Positions 7,997 through 16,640 of a DNA stretch of 64,000 nucleotides are shown here, piece after piece (the stretch's first letter is position 1; each line of letters opens with the position of its first letter). Origin of the DNA: Solobacterium sp. (GTDB lineage Bacteria; Bacillota_I; Bacilli_A; Erysipelotrichales; Erysipelotrichaceae); NCBI GenBank assembly GCA_017432325.1, contig JAFRJJ010000003.1, positions 21,945 to 85,944 on the forward strand. Direction: 5' to 3'. A program made the translations under genes and the position numbers. The notes beneath the pieces are model-generated. The model was not told the origin of the DNA. It worked only from the letters and a program-made list of their open reading frames with translations, and made no database searches.

Positions 7997-9445
7997 ATGT
8001 ACAAGACAGAAAACTTTACGCCTGCTGATTTCAAACCGAAGCGCTTTGAATCAGATCACACTATTACACTGCGCGGTACTGAGATCCCGTATCATACCGT
8101 CAGTGAGGACAATGTGTTCTACAACGATGACGGAAAACCCATCGCTTCCATATTCTCTTACTCCTATTTCCGTTCCGATGTGACGGATACGGAATCACGT
8201 CCCGTTCTGTTCGGCTTCAACGGGGGACCCGGTTCTCCGTCCATGTATGTACATACAGGCTTTATGGGACCCAGACGTGTCGTCTATACGGAACTGAACA
8301 GATCCAGCGCGCTTGGACCGTATACAGTCATCGATAACCCGCAGTGCCTGCTCGATATCGCTGACCTCGTTCTGGTCGATACTGTCGGTACAGGATACGG
8401 TGTCCTGCTGGACCCGGAATCCGGTAAGGAATTCTACGGGATCGAAGAAGATGCCGAGGCATTCCTGACATTTGTCGAGTCCTGGCTGCACAGGTACAAC
8501 CGCTGGCTGAGCCCGAAATATCTGGTCGGTGAGAGCTATGGATGCACGCGCGCGTCGGTTGCGGCAGGTATTGCGGCAACCCGCGGAAAAGACCGTTCAT
8601 ACGGTGCCGCTTTCGACGGACTTGTCCTGATCGGCAACACGGTCACAGTCGGAAAATACTACAACAAGGAAGTTCCTGTGGAGTCTTCCGTCACCGGTTT
8701 CCCGACCTTTGCGGCAGTCAACTGGTATCATAACCATCCGAGCGATCAGTCACTGGAAGAGTTCGTCAAAGAAGCTAAGGCGTTCGCGGATAAGGATTAC
8801 CTGCTTGCGCTGTATGAAGGCGAGAACCTCGAGGGAGAAGCCAGAGAGGCGATCCTTGATAAAGTTTCCTACTATACAGGCATGTCCAAAGACTATCTGG
8901 AAGCTCGCGCAATGAAGATCGATGACGGTACATTCCGTCAGGAAGTCATCAAGGACAAGAACATGAGCGCTGCCCGCTTTGACGGCAGATTCACAAGACC
9001 CCGCTATATCCCGGAAAAGGTCGAGGAATCGGTCGGCATCAGGGATGACGCGTCCAGTGACCGCTACGGTACATATTTCTATGCGGCACTGACAGGCGCG
9101 ATCCTGCCTGCGCTCAATGTCAGGCTTGACAGACAGTACGTCCGTTCTGTCAACGTCATCGAGACATGGAACAGGGAAGCGCCGAAGGGCACAACGGCAG
9201 AACAGCTGCGCAATGCCATGATGCGTATCCCCGGAATGCGTACATTCTTCGCCAACGGATATTATGACGGCGCTACCGAGATCGGCATCGTCTACTACAC
9301 GGTATCCCATGCCGGTCTTCCGAAGGACAGGGTATTCGTCAAAGGCTATCCGTCAGGTCATATGATCTACTTCGGTGAAGACAATATCGAAGAGCTCTGC
9401 AATGACATCCGCAATTTCGTGGAAGGAAGCGATCCGACAAAATAA
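7997..9445 (+). CDS. S10-family serine carboxypeptidase-like protein
   Basis: 482 aa. The oxyanion motif FNGGPGSPS is near residue 73, the nucleophile motif GESYG near 178, the catalytic Asp region ANGYYD near 418 and the His in GHMIY near 453, the full triad of the carboxypeptidase Y/S10 family. No signal peptide is seen, so it is probably cytoplasmic, unlike most characterised S10 enzymes. A good AAAGGAGA site precedes the ATG. The operon with the M20 enzyme suggests intracellular peptide or conjugate breakdown. Two terminators follow. Confidence 0.85.
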   Translation: MYKTENFTPADFKPKRFESDHTITLRGTEIPYHTVSEDNVFYNDDGKPIASIFSYSYFRSDVTDTESRPVLFGFNGGPGSPSMYVHTGFMGPRRVVYTELNRSSALGPYTVIDNPQCLLDIADLVLVDTVGTGYGVLLDPESGKEFYGIEEDAEAFLTFVESWLHRYNRWLSPKYLVGESYGCTRASVAAGIAATRGKDRSYGAAFDGLVLIGNTVTVGKYYNKEVPVESSVTGFPTFAAVNWYHNHPSDQSLEEFVKEAKAFADKDYLLALYEGENLEGEAREAILDKVSYYTGMSKDYLEARAMKIDDGTFRQEVIKDKNMSAARFDGRFTRPRYIPEKVEESVGIRDDASSDRYGTYFYAALTGAILPALNVRLDRQYVRSVNVIETWNREAPKGTTAEQLRNAMMRIPGMRTFFANGYYDGATEIGIVYYTVSHAGLPKDRVFVKGYPSGHMIYFGEDNIEELCNDIRNFVEGSDPTK

Positions 9446-9454
9446 ACATATACA

Positions 9455-9489
9455 GGGACATTCACAGAACCGTGAGTGTTCCTTTTTTT
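9455..9489 (+). terminator. Rho-independent terminator after S10 gene
   Basis: GGACATTCAC pairs with GTGAGTGTTCC (one bulge, one G-U), followed by TTTTTTT. Confidence 0.8.
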
Positions 9490-9529
9490 CTATGAAGAAA
9501 AAAGGAACAGCAGCGTATCCGGATCATTG

Positions 9530-9558
9530 CGCTGTACCTGTTCCGGTACAGCGTTTTT
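9530..9558 (+). terminator. Second, perfect terminator 40 bases before the next gene
   Basis: CGCTGTACC-TGTTCC-GGTACAGCG then TTTTT. It may back up the first terminator or act as an attenuator for the gene starting at 9597. Confidence 0.8.
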
Positions 9559-9596
9559 GTCATGTTTCTTTATGATGACGATGGAGGAGCATATAT

Positions 9597-9812
9597 ATGA
9601 CGACGCTTGAAGAAACATTGTCCATGGCAAAAGAACATTATCCTGCGTCTGTCAGATGGATCGGAAGCCTGAGTGATGAACAGGAAAAACTGCTGACGAG
9701 GCATTATACGATCCGGATACTGGGCAGACATATGGACGGAAGCAGGCTGTATTCCTTGAAATACAGACAGACGGATTTACCGGATCGTTTATCTGTGGCA
9801 GAATGGAGGTAA
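9597..9812 (+). CDS. Small protein of unknown function
   Basis: 71 aa, soluble and charged (MTTLEETLSMAKEHYPAS...). A strong GGAGGAG site lies 8 bases before the ATG, and only 12 bases separate it from the SWIM gene, so it is likely a real, co-transcribed gene. I do not recognise a family. It may be an accessory subunit for the SWIM protein (inference from position only). Confidence 0.55.
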   Translation: MTTLEETLSMAKEHYPASVRWIGSLSDEQEKLLTRHYTIRILGRHMDGSRLYSLKYRQTDLPDRLSVAEWR

Positions 9813-9824
9813 AGAGAGTTATTT

Positions 9825-11465
9825 ATGATAATTGGATGGAAAAGTCTTTTTGCGCGCAGGATCCTGGAACGCGGGGAGGACTATGCGTACAGCGGAGCTG
9901 TACACGATATTGAGCAGAAAGGTGACCGGATCACGGCAGAAGTTGACGGAACGGAAACATATCATGTAATGATCGAACTGGAACAGGATGAGGTCGTAGA
10001 TATGTACTGTTCATGTCCGTATGCCATGGACGGCAATTCCTGCAAACACATGGCCGCAGTGCTTTATACGATCGAAGACCTGCCTGATGAAGAACTGCTG
10101 CTTCAGGAAAGGACTGACGCTGTCAGTATCCGTGAACTTCTGAAAGATGCCGGTCAGGAGGAGATGAGAGAATTCATCCTGAAGCAGGCACAGAATGATG
10201 TATCATTTGCCAATCTGGTCAGGATCAGTTTCGGACACGATGACCAGTCAGTCGATGAAGCCGCACTGATCCGGGAAGCGGATCTGATCATGATGTCCTG
10301 CACAGAGGATTATTATGTTGACGAAGAAGACGAAAGCTCAATGAGAAGCGGTCTGTACCGGTTTTTGGATGATAAACTTCTGCTTTTGGCAGAAAAGGGA
10401 ATCTGTATGCCGGTTTTCAGGACGACCTGGCATATTCTCTACGAACTGGACAAGATCGATTTGGACAGTTCATATGGCGCAAACGCGTCCTCTTTTGCCG
10501 GCAGCTGCGCAATGATATGGGAAACGATCCTGGAACACTGTACAGAACAGGAAAAGGAAACGATCAGAACGATGCTGCAGAGACGTGCAGACATTGAACT
10601 GGACAGCGTATCGGAGAAATTTGTGGAAGATCATTTCTGGGATCATGAGATGGCTGTGCGGAAATTGTCAGAACTGGATGAACTGATCGAATCTGCTGAA
10701 CCCGGGAACACTTATTGGCGGCTCAGAACGGATAAGGCAATATCAGAGCGGTTCAAATGGATGAAGCGTGCCGGTGCATCCGATGCAGAAGTCGAAGCAT
10801 ACAAGAAAGACCATTGGCACTTCAGTGCTGTCCGGGAGATTGCACTTTCTGAAGCAAAGGCATTGAATAATACTGCGGAGATCGAAAGGATCCTGCTTGA
10901 TGATCTGGAATATGACCGCGGCAGCGGTTACGCAGAATCAAGAGACCTGAAAGAGCTGATTGCTTTATACTATGAAACCGGAGATACAAAAAAAGAGAAA
11001 CAGTATCTGCAGAGCCTGCTGATGAAAGATGGAAACATCGATCTCAAGGATGTCCGCAGGCTGAAACAGTTATGCATTCCGGATGAGTGGACAAGGAGGA
11101 TCAATTCCATCCTGAAAGTCAACGCGAATGAAAAACAGAAATGCATGATACTTGCGGAAGAAATGCGTACTGATGAACTGCTTGAAGTGCTGAAGAAAAC
11201 ACATGACTATGATCTTCTCGACCTGTACAGAACTGCTTTTCCGCATGAATATGATAAAGACATCCTGAAACTGTATGAAAACCAGCTTGATATGATGGCA
11301 TACAGGGCACGGAATACAAAAGCTTATAATGAAATGGACCGGAAACTGAATGTTGTCATCGGCTATGAGGGAGGAAAACAGATGGCCGGACGACTGGCAC
11401 AGAAGTGGATCTCTGAATATCCCGGACGCCGCAGTATGGCAAATATGCTGAAAAAATATAAATAA
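9825..11465 (+). CDS. SWIM zinc-finger protein
   Basis: 546 aa. An N-terminal SWIM motif is clear at about residues 62-85: CSCPYAMDGNSCKHMAAVLY (C.C...C.H). The remaining 450 residues are helical, with repeat-like segments, and lack any recognised helicase or nuclease motif. SWIM fingers bind DNA or proteins. In many bacteria they sit next to Snf2 helicases, but none is found here. The role is therefore open. It is followed 11 bases later by a YhhN gene. Confidence 0.75.
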   Translation: MIIGWKSLFARRILERGEDYAYSGAVHDIEQKGDRITAEVDGTETYHVMIELEQDEVVDMYCSCPYAMDGNSCKHMAAVLYTIEDLPDEELLLQERTDAVSIRELLKDAGQEEMREFILKQAQNDVSFANLVRISFGHDDQSVDEAALIREADLIMMSCTEDYYVDEEDESSMRSGLYRFLDDKLLLLAEKGICMPVFRTTWHILYELDKIDLDSSYGANASSFAGSCAMIWETILEHCTEQEKETIRTMLQRRADIELDSVSEKFVEDHFWDHEMAVRKLSELDELIESAEPGNTYWRLRTDKAISERFKWMKRAGASDAEVEAYKKDHWHFSAVREIALSEAKALNNTAEIERILLDDLEYDRGSGYAESRDLKELIALYYETGDTKKEKQYLQSLLMKDGNIDLKDVRRLKQLCIPDEWTRRINSILKVNANEKQKCMILAEEMRTDELLEVLKKTHDYDLLDLYRTAFPHEYDKDILKLYENQLDMMAYRARNTKAYNEMDRKLNVVIGYEGGKQMAGRLAQKWISEYPGRRSMANMLKKYK

Positions 11466-11476
11466 CAGGAGAAGAT

Positions 11477-12106
11477 ATGCTGCAGAGGATCATTTCCATA
11501 TTCGTACTTGGTTTATACATTGTATGTTCAGCCATTGATGTATATGCATCGGAACATCATGGCAGACGGATATGCAAGGTTTTTCTGATGCCTTTGCTGT
11601 TGGGATATTATGTGCTGAACGCGAATATGGTCAGCACATTTTTATGCGCCGCCCTGGTGTTCGGATGGATCGGTGACCTGTGCCTGATGAAAGACGGAAA
11701 ATGGCCGTTTGTGTTCGGACTGACAGCTTTCATGATCGGTCATTTCTGCTATATCTACGTATTCACAAGAGATCTCCTGATATACAGTATCAGAACGGTC
11801 TATTATCTCAGCCTGATCCCGTATCTGATCTATCTGGCTTTGTCGATGAAGCACATCGTCCCGCATGCCGGCAGGAAGATGCGGTATCCGGTCATGGTCT
11901 ATATGGTCGTGCTTCTGGTCATGAGCTGGACGGCACTGCTGAGGTGCCTGGCATCCGGCGGACTTCCTGTGTGGATCGGTTCCGTCCTGTTCCTGATCTC
12001 TGATACACTGATCGCCTGCAGGACATTCCTGAAAGGGGAATATAAAGGGATCATGCTGACATACGTGCTTGCCCAGTTCCTGATCATTTCCGGATTTATT
12101 TCCTGA
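11477..12106 (+). CDS. YhhN/TMEM86 family membrane protein (lysoplasmalogenase-like)
   Basis: 209 aa with about eight membrane helices. Family landmarks are FGWIGDLCLM, TAFMIGHFCYIYVF and VLFLISDTLIACRTF. Characterised YhhN/TMEM86 proteins hydrolyse the vinyl-ether bond of lysoplasmalogens, which fits an anaerobe that makes plasmalogens. The ATG follows AGGAGAAG. This is the intact relative of the broken gene at 5656-6369. Confidence 0.75.
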   Translation: MLQRIISIFVLGLYIVCSAIDVYASEHHGRRICKVFLMPLLLGYYVLNANMVSTFLCAALVFGWIGDLCLMKDGKWPFVFGLTAFMIGHFCYIYVFTRDLLIYSIRTVYYLSLIPYLIYLALSMKHIVPHAGRKMRYPVMVYMVVLLVMSWTALLRCLASGGLPVWIGSVLFLISDTLIACRTFLKGEYKGIMLTYVLAQFLIISGFIS

Positions 12107-12132
12107 CCGTATGCTTTGAACGGGGATATAAT
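12103..12132 (+). promoter_or_regulatory. Promoter placed so that transcription starts at the NUDIX ATG
   Basis: -10 TATAAT at 12127-12132 with a possible -35 CTGACC at 12103-12108 (18-base gap). The expected start site, 7 bases after the -10, is the A of the ATG at 12139. There is no Shine-Dalgarno sequence between them. Confidence 0.6.
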
Positions 12133-12138
12133 ACTGGC

Positions 12139-12696
12139 ATGGAACGGTTTGATGTTGTAAATGAAAACGGGATCCCGACCGGAGAGACCGTAGAACGCTC
12201 GGATGCGCATACCAGGGACATCCTTCACCGCACCGCCCATATCTGGGTAATCAGGAAGGCGGATGACCATATTGAAGTGCTGCTGCAGAAACGCTCTATG
12301 AACAAGGATTCGTTCCCGGGAAGATATGATACTTCCTCTGCCGGTCATATACAGGCAGGTGATGAACCGCTTGTTTCAGCGATCAGGGAACTGCATGAAG
12401 AACTCGGTATCCGGGCAGAACCGGAAGAACTTGCGTATGCCGGCCTGTTCCGGATCCATTATGACATGGTCTTCCATGACAAACCGTTCAGGGACAACGA
12501 AGTGTCGTTCGTCTATGTATACAGCAGACCTGTAGACATTGAAAAACTGACGCTGCAGAAGGAAGAAGTCGAGAGCGTCAGATGGTTTTCCCTGGAAGAA
12601 GTCTGTGAAGGCGTGAAGAATCATGATCAGACATACTGCGTGCCGCCGGGTGGTCTTGAAACACTGAAGGCTTACCTGAACACATGTGCAGAATGA
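12139..12696 (+). CDS. NUDIX hydrolase, IPP-isomerase-like (YfcD type)
   Basis: 185 aa. The family start ERFDVVNENG..TGETV and HRTAHIWV are present, and the Nudix box runs G(HIQ)AGDEP...AIRELHEELGI near residues 70-95. These cytoplasmic enzymes hydrolyse nucleoside-diphosphate-linked compounds. This subgroup is named for its resemblance to IPP isomerase and its substrate is not established. The N-terminus matches relatives exactly, so the ATG at 12139 is right, yet it has no ribosome-binding site and sits at the predicted transcription start. A bidirectional terminator follows. Confidence 0.8.
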   Translation: MERFDVVNENGIPTGETVERSDAHTRDILHRTAHIWVIRKADDHIEVLLQKRSMNKDSFPGRYDTSSAGHIQAGDEPLVSAIRELHEELGIRAEPEELAYAGLFRIHYDMVFHDKPFRDNEVSFVYVYSRPVDIEKLTLQKEEVESVRWFSLEEVCEGVKNHDQTYCVPPGGLETLKAYLNTCAE

Positions 12697-12707
12697 GTGA
12701 ACGATCA

Positions 12708-12729
12708 AACCGGATATTCCGGTTTTTTT
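12708..12729. terminator. Terminator between NUDIX gene and convergent LysR gene
   Basis: AACCGG-ATAT-TCCGGTT with TTTTTTT on the plus strand. The stem can also serve the minus-strand LysR gene that ends at 12728. Confidence 0.75.
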
Positions 12730-13597
12730 ATAAACGAATCGTCCGGACAGCTTCGATAAACCTCAGCATATCCGTATTCATATAAGAGGATCTGTTCCAG
12801 CAGACGCTGATCTGCACCTGCAGACGCGGATCCAGCGATACGGGAACGATCCCGCTGTAAGCTTCCGCGACATTGCGGAAGAGGAAGCCGTCGGCGATCC
12901 CGGAACGGATGACCGAGATGACCGTTGAAAGCTGACTGGACTCCGTCAGGATATTGGGATCAATACCAAGTTCCCGGAAGCTCCTGGTGATCATGGTGTT
13001 CTGGAAGAAACCGCTCTGGAAGAGGATCAGGCGGTTGTCACGCAGATCCGGAAAGCTTACCGATGAACGTGAAGCCAGAGGATTATCTCTGGAAGTGACA
13101 AAGACTGTTTCCAACATCTGGATCGGTGTGCTTCCAAGCTCCGGGGCGACCGGTCCGTCATGCGGCAGGAATGCCAGGTCCAGCGCAGTGTTTTTCAGTT
13201 CACTGAACAGTTTGTTATGACCCGCTTCGGTGATCTCAAGATGCAGGTCCGCGTCATCACAGAACCGTGAAAAGACCTGGGGAAGGATCAGGGAACCGAT
13301 CATCGGAGGGACGCCGATATGCAGGGTCTTGCGGTTATGTCCCGCGTTCATCATCTGCCGCTCGATCCTTTCGGCATGTTTCAGCAGGTCTTCCGCCTGC
13401 TCAAACAGTGCCTGGCCTTCATGCGTCAGTGTTAACGATTTGCCTTCCCGGATAAACAGGTTGACGCCGAATTCATGTTCCAGTTCCCTGATCGCCGCCG
13501 AGATCGAAGGCTGGCTGATATGCAGAACATCCACGGCACGGGCAATACTCCCGTAACGGCATACCGTAACAAAATAATGCAGCTGGGTCAGTTTCAT
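12728..13597 (-). CDS. LysR-family regulator (of the tartrate dehydrogenase operon)
   Basis: 289 aa. The N-terminal winged helix-turn-helix reads LTQLHYFVTVCRYGSIARAVDVLHISQPSISAAIRELEHEFG, followed by the effector domain. The start at 13597 is chosen because AGGAGGTG lies 5 bases upstream. It is divergently transcribed from the UlaG-like lactonase/tartrate dehydrogenase pair across a 120-base gap, the classic LysR arrangement, so it probably controls that pair in response to a hydroxy- or sugar acid (inference). Confidence 0.85.
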   Translation of the reverse strand: MKLTQLHYFVTVCRYGSIARAVDVLHISQPSISAAIRELEHEFGVNLFIREGKSLTLTHEGQALFEQAEDLLKHAERIERQMMNAGHNRKTLHIGVPPMIGSLILPQVFSRFCDDADLHLEITEAGHNKLFSELKNTALDLAFLPHDGPVAPELGSTPIQMLETVFVTSRDNPLASRSSVSFPDLRDNRLILFQSGFFQNTMITRSFRELGIDPNILTESSQLSTVISVIRSGIADGFLFRNVAEAYSGIVPVSLDPRLQVQISVCWNRSSYMNTDMLRFIEAVRTIRL

Positions 13598-13607
13598 ATG
13601 CACCTCC

Positions 13608-13699
13608 TATTCATAGGAAAAAGCTATTAAAACAATGAAATAACATATTTTACATAATTATATACGGATGCTATGCTTTCAGTAAAGAAAGCGGTTGCA
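13608..13699 (+). promoter_or_regulatory. Divergent control region: palindrome, sigma-70 promoter and cre-like site
   Basis: CCTATTCATAGG (13608-13619) is a short perfect inverted repeat near the LysR start. -35 TTTACA (13649-13654) and -10 TATGCT (13672-13677) are 17 bases apart and face the lactonase gene. A cre-like site (AGAAAGCGGTTGCA, 13686-13699; 12 of 14 consensus positions) lies at the predicted start site, so CcpA-type catabolite repression is likely. Confidence 0.6.
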
Positions 13700-13717
13700 A
13701 AAACCCGGAGGAGAATT

Positions 13718-14563
13718 ATGAGAGTCACAAACATCAAGATCAGACCCTTTAATGTAGGATGCAACTTCCAGATCGTACTGCCTAACGGCAAAACGGTACT
13801 GATCGATCCCTGGTTTACCGGCAACGAGTTTCCGGACGGACATACAAAAGAGGAGATCGAAGGGGCAGATTATATCATTCTGACCCACGCACACTTTGAC
13901 CATGACCTGGATATCGGATATTTCGTACAGAAGTTCAACAGCAAGGTATTCTGCGGCGTGATGTGCGCTCTTGACGAAGTCAAATTCCACAAGATCCCTT
14001 ATGACAACATCTTCCCGGTATTCCCGAATTCCACATTCACACTGGAGGATTTCCGGATCGATTTCTATCAGGCAAAGCACAATCCCAGCGGCGGCCGTAC
14101 TTGGTCACCGGAAGCGATCGCTCCGGTTGCGGGACATGAGGCATGCGATACATGGGGTTCCATCGAGTCACTGGATTTCATTCTGACGACAAAGAACAAT
14201 TTCCGTATCCTCTGCGCTTCCGGACGTGTTGTATGGAATGACCTCTATGATATCTGCCGTGAGAAAGCGCCCGATCTCGTGCTGCGCCAGGCAGGTGTCC
14301 GTGAAGGTACCGGAGACATGCGTACAGGCAAACAGGTCGACGCCAAAACACTGGCAAAGCTGATGACGAGCTATGGCGCGCAGACGATCATCCCGTTCCA
14401 TCATGATGTCATGATCAAGCGTGAAGGCCTGGACGCTGTCAACAGATACATGGATGAAGTCGCGGAAGAAGTTTCAAGGCTTGACCCGGGTGCACAGTTC
14501 CTGAACCCTGTCGCATGGCAGTGGTACAGCATCGGCAGTGACGTGATCGCAATGGAGGAATAA
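13718..14563 (+). CDS. UlaG-like metallo-beta-lactamase-fold lactonase (tartrate dehydrogenase operon)
   Basis: 281 aa. The zinc motif LTHAHFDHD (H.H.DH) is near residue 60, with further His in HHD (IIPFHHD) near the C-terminus. The overall layout (GKTVLIDPWF at the N-terminus, late H residues) is that of UlaG-type enzymes. UlaG itself opens L-ascorbate-6-phosphate lactone. A GGAGGA site supports the ATG at 13718. The next gene starts 3 bases after its stop and encodes tartrate/D-malate dehydrogenase, so a hydroxy-acid lactone is a reasonable substrate guess. It has the same length as the protein at 42476 in the aldarate cluster. Confidence 0.7.
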   Translation: MRVTNIKIRPFNVGCNFQIVLPNGKTVLIDPWFTGNEFPDGHTKEEIEGADYIILTHAHFDHDLDIGYFVQKFNSKVFCGVMCALDEVKFHKIPYDNIFPVFPNSTFTLEDFRIDFYQAKHNPSGGRTWSPEAIAPVAGHEACDTWGSIESLDFILTTKNNFRILCASGRVVWNDLYDICREKAPDLVLRQAGVREGTGDMRTGKQVDAKTLAKLMTSYGAQTIIPFHHDVMIKREGLDAVNRYMDEVAEEVSRLDPGAQFLNPVAWQWYSIGSDVIAMEE

Positions 14564-14566
14564 AAG

Positions 14567-15628
14567 ATGACAGAGTATAAAGTTGCATTGATCCCGGGAG
14601 ACGGGATCGGTAAAGAAGTAGTCGCAGAAGGCGTGCGTATCCTGAACCGTGTCACGGAACTGGATGACAGGATCAGTTTCTCATTCACCGAGTATCCCTG
14701 GGGCTGTCAGTATTACCTGGAACACGGGGAAATGATGCCCAAGGACGGCATTGAGACCCTGAAGAATTATGATGCCATCCTGCTTGGCGCAGTCGGTTAT
14801 CCCGGAGTTCCCGATCATATTTCACTGAGAGATCTCCTTCTGAGGATCCGTCATGATTTCGACGAATATATCAATCTGCGACCTGTCAAGCTCCTGAAAG
14901 GGGCAGACTGCCCGCTGAAGGATGTGCCCAGGGAAGATATCGACATGATCTTTGTCAGGGAAAACAGTGAAGGAGAATATGCGGGAAGCGGTGCATGGCT
15001 CTATCCTGACAGCGAACAGGAAGTCGTGATCCAGAACGGTGTCTTCTCACGCAAAGGCTGTGAGAGGGTCATCCGCTACGCATATGAACTTGCCCGCAAA
15101 GAGAAGAAGACGCTGACATCGGTCTCAAAAGGCAATGCCCTGAACTATTCCATGGTCTTCTGGGACAAGATCTTCCGGGAAGTGGGAAAAGATTATCCTG
15201 ATGTTGAAACACATACACTGCTGGTAGACGCCGCAAGCATGTTCATGGTAAAGGATCCCAAACGTCTGCAGGTCGTCGTAACATCCAATCTGTTCGGGGA
15301 TATCCTGACAGACCTCGGCGCAGCGATCAGCGGCGGCATGGGTCTTGCGGCAGGCGCAAACCTGAACCCCGAAAAGAAATTCCCGTCCATGTTTGAACCG
15401 ATCCACGGATCCGCTCCGGATATTGCCGGAAAGGGCATCGCGAATCCTCTGGCAACGATCTGGACATGCGGACAGATGCTCGATTTCTTCGGCTATGAAG
15501 AATGGGGCAAAAAGATCGTTGACGCGATCGAACAGATGCTGGTAGAGAAGATCGCTCTGACACCTGATCAGGGCGGCACGGCAAGCACGCAGGAATGCGG
15601 CAAGGCACTGGCAGAACTTCTGCACTGA
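14567..15628 (+). CDS. Tartrate dehydrogenase / D-malate dehydrogenase (decarboxylating)
   Basis: 353 aa, beta-decarboxylating dehydrogenase family (with isopropylmalate and isocitrate dehydrogenases). Visible motifs are ALIPGDGIGKEV at the start, DMIFVRENSEGEYAG, the Lys of TSVSKGNALN, the metal-binding Asp in SNLFGDILTDLGAA and the family's EPIHGSAPDIAGKGIANP. The LRPVKLL and ENSEGEY details fit the TTD/DmlA subgroup rather than leucine or TCA enzymes. It oxidises tartrate or D-malate with NAD and Mn/Mg in the cytoplasm. It is probably translationally linked to the lactonase gene, since its GGAGGA site overlaps that gene's last codons. Confidence 0.85.
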   Translation: MTEYKVALIPGDGIGKEVVAEGVRILNRVTELDDRISFSFTEYPWGCQYYLEHGEMMPKDGIETLKNYDAILLGAVGYPGVPDHISLRDLLLRIRHDFDEYINLRPVKLLKGADCPLKDVPREDIDMIFVRENSEGEYAGSGAWLYPDSEQEVVIQNGVFSRKGCERVIRYAYELARKEKKTLTSVSKGNALNYSMVFWDKIFREVGKDYPDVETHTLLVDAASMFMVKDPKRLQVVVTSNLFGDILTDLGAAISGGMGLAAGANLNPEKKFPSMFEPIHGSAPDIAGKGIANPLATIWTCGQMLDFFGYEEWGKKIVDAIEQMLVEKIALTPDQGGTASTQECGKALAELLH

Positions 15629-15636
15629 ACAGATAC

Positions 15637-15657
15637 AAGGAGCTCCGGCTCCTTTTT
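15637..15657 (+). terminator. Rho-independent terminator after tartrate dehydrogenase
   Basis: AGGAGC-TCCG-GCTCCT followed by TTTT. Confidence 0.8.
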
Positions 15658-15798
15658 CTGTTTGTACGCAGAAATGAAGATATATATCGGAACGCTGTCA
15701 TTGCCGTACCGATTGTTGTAAAATGAATGAAACAGACCATGACGAAATGTTTTGGCAGAAGTAAGTTTTGCGGATAACGCAGGAAAGCAAGGGTTATC

Positions 15799-16476
15799 AT
15801 GACTATTTTTTATCTGAATCCGGAATGGATCATCCGTGTGCTGCTGGCTGCAGGAACAGGAACACTGATCGGCTTTGAGCGGCATGACCGTTCCAAAGAA
15901 GCAGGTGTAGGAACACATGCGATCGTCTGCGTAGCTGCAGCGGCGATCACACTTGTTTCAAAGTACGGATTTGATGACACCGTACGGTTTGATGCGGCAC
16001 GTATCGCGGCGCAGATCATCTCAGGCATCAGCTTTCTCGGAGCAGGCATTATCTTTGTAAGAAATGAAAGCATTCAGGGACTGACAACAGCAGCCGGTAT
16101 CTTTACCACTGCCGGCATCGGCATCTGCTTCGGTGCAGGGTTATGCGGGCTCGGTCTGCTGACCGGACTTCTGATCGTCGTGATCCAGTTCATTCTGCAC
16201 AATGCCAGCTACAGCGCCGGGCTCCTGTTTGTAACAAGGGTCACCATTATGCTGAAGGAAGGCATAACGGATATGTCCGCGGTCACCGCCAAGGTCCGTC
16301 AGTATTCGGGCAATCCGGGCAAAGTCAATGTTTATCAGTCGGAAGGCCACCGTGTCCTTGAGACCGATCTGATCACGACCAATGAGTCCGTGATCAACCA
16401 GATCCTCGATGAGATCAGCCGGATCCCGGAAGTCGAACAAGTCGGTCTTTACGAAAAGCATAACAGCAAAAAATAA
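15799..16476 (+). CDS. MgtC/SapB family membrane protein
   Basis: 225 aa. An N-terminal MgtC domain with about four or five helices contains the family signature GTGTLIGFERHDRSKEAGVGTHAIVCVAAA, then GISFLGAGIIF and GLTTAAGIFTTAGIGICFGAG. The C-terminal cytoplasmic part of about 80 residues resembles the ACT-like tail of longer MgtC proteins. Members are linked to Mg limitation and control of membrane ATPases. Transport activity is doubtful. The gene stands alone between two terminators. Confidence 0.85.
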   Translation: MTIFYLNPEWIIRVLLAAGTGTLIGFERHDRSKEAGVGTHAIVCVAAAAITLVSKYGFDDTVRFDAARIAAQIISGISFLGAGIIFVRNESIQGLTTAAGIFTTAGIGICFGAGLCGLGLLTGLLIVVIQFILHNASYSAGLLFVTRVTIMLKEGITDMSAVTAKVRQYSGNPGKVNVYQSEGHRVLETDLITTNESVINQILDEISRIPEVEQVGLYEKHNSKK

Positions 16477-16520
16477 CCGGACGGTTTGAACTCCTTCTCC
16501 AACCTCATTCATATTGCATA

Positions 16521-16558
16521 GGACATGACATGATATCTGTTTGTCATGTTCCTTTTTA
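16521..16558 (+). terminator. Rho-independent terminator after mgtC-like gene
   Basis: GGACATGACA pairs with TGTCATGTTCC (one bulge), loop of about 11, followed by TTTTT. Confidence 0.8.
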
Positions 16559-16601
16559 TTTACGAAAAGAGCAGTCTGAATGATATTTTCATGTTTGCTG
16601 T

Positions 16602-16607
16602 TACAAT
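16602..16607 (+). promoter_or_regulatory. Extended -10 promoter for the CASTOR-like gene
   Basis: TGT-TACAAT (TGn plus -10) 34 bases before the ATG at 16641. Confidence 0.5.
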
Positions 16608-16640
16608 AGGGACATAACTTTGTTTTTCTGTGAGGTCATT

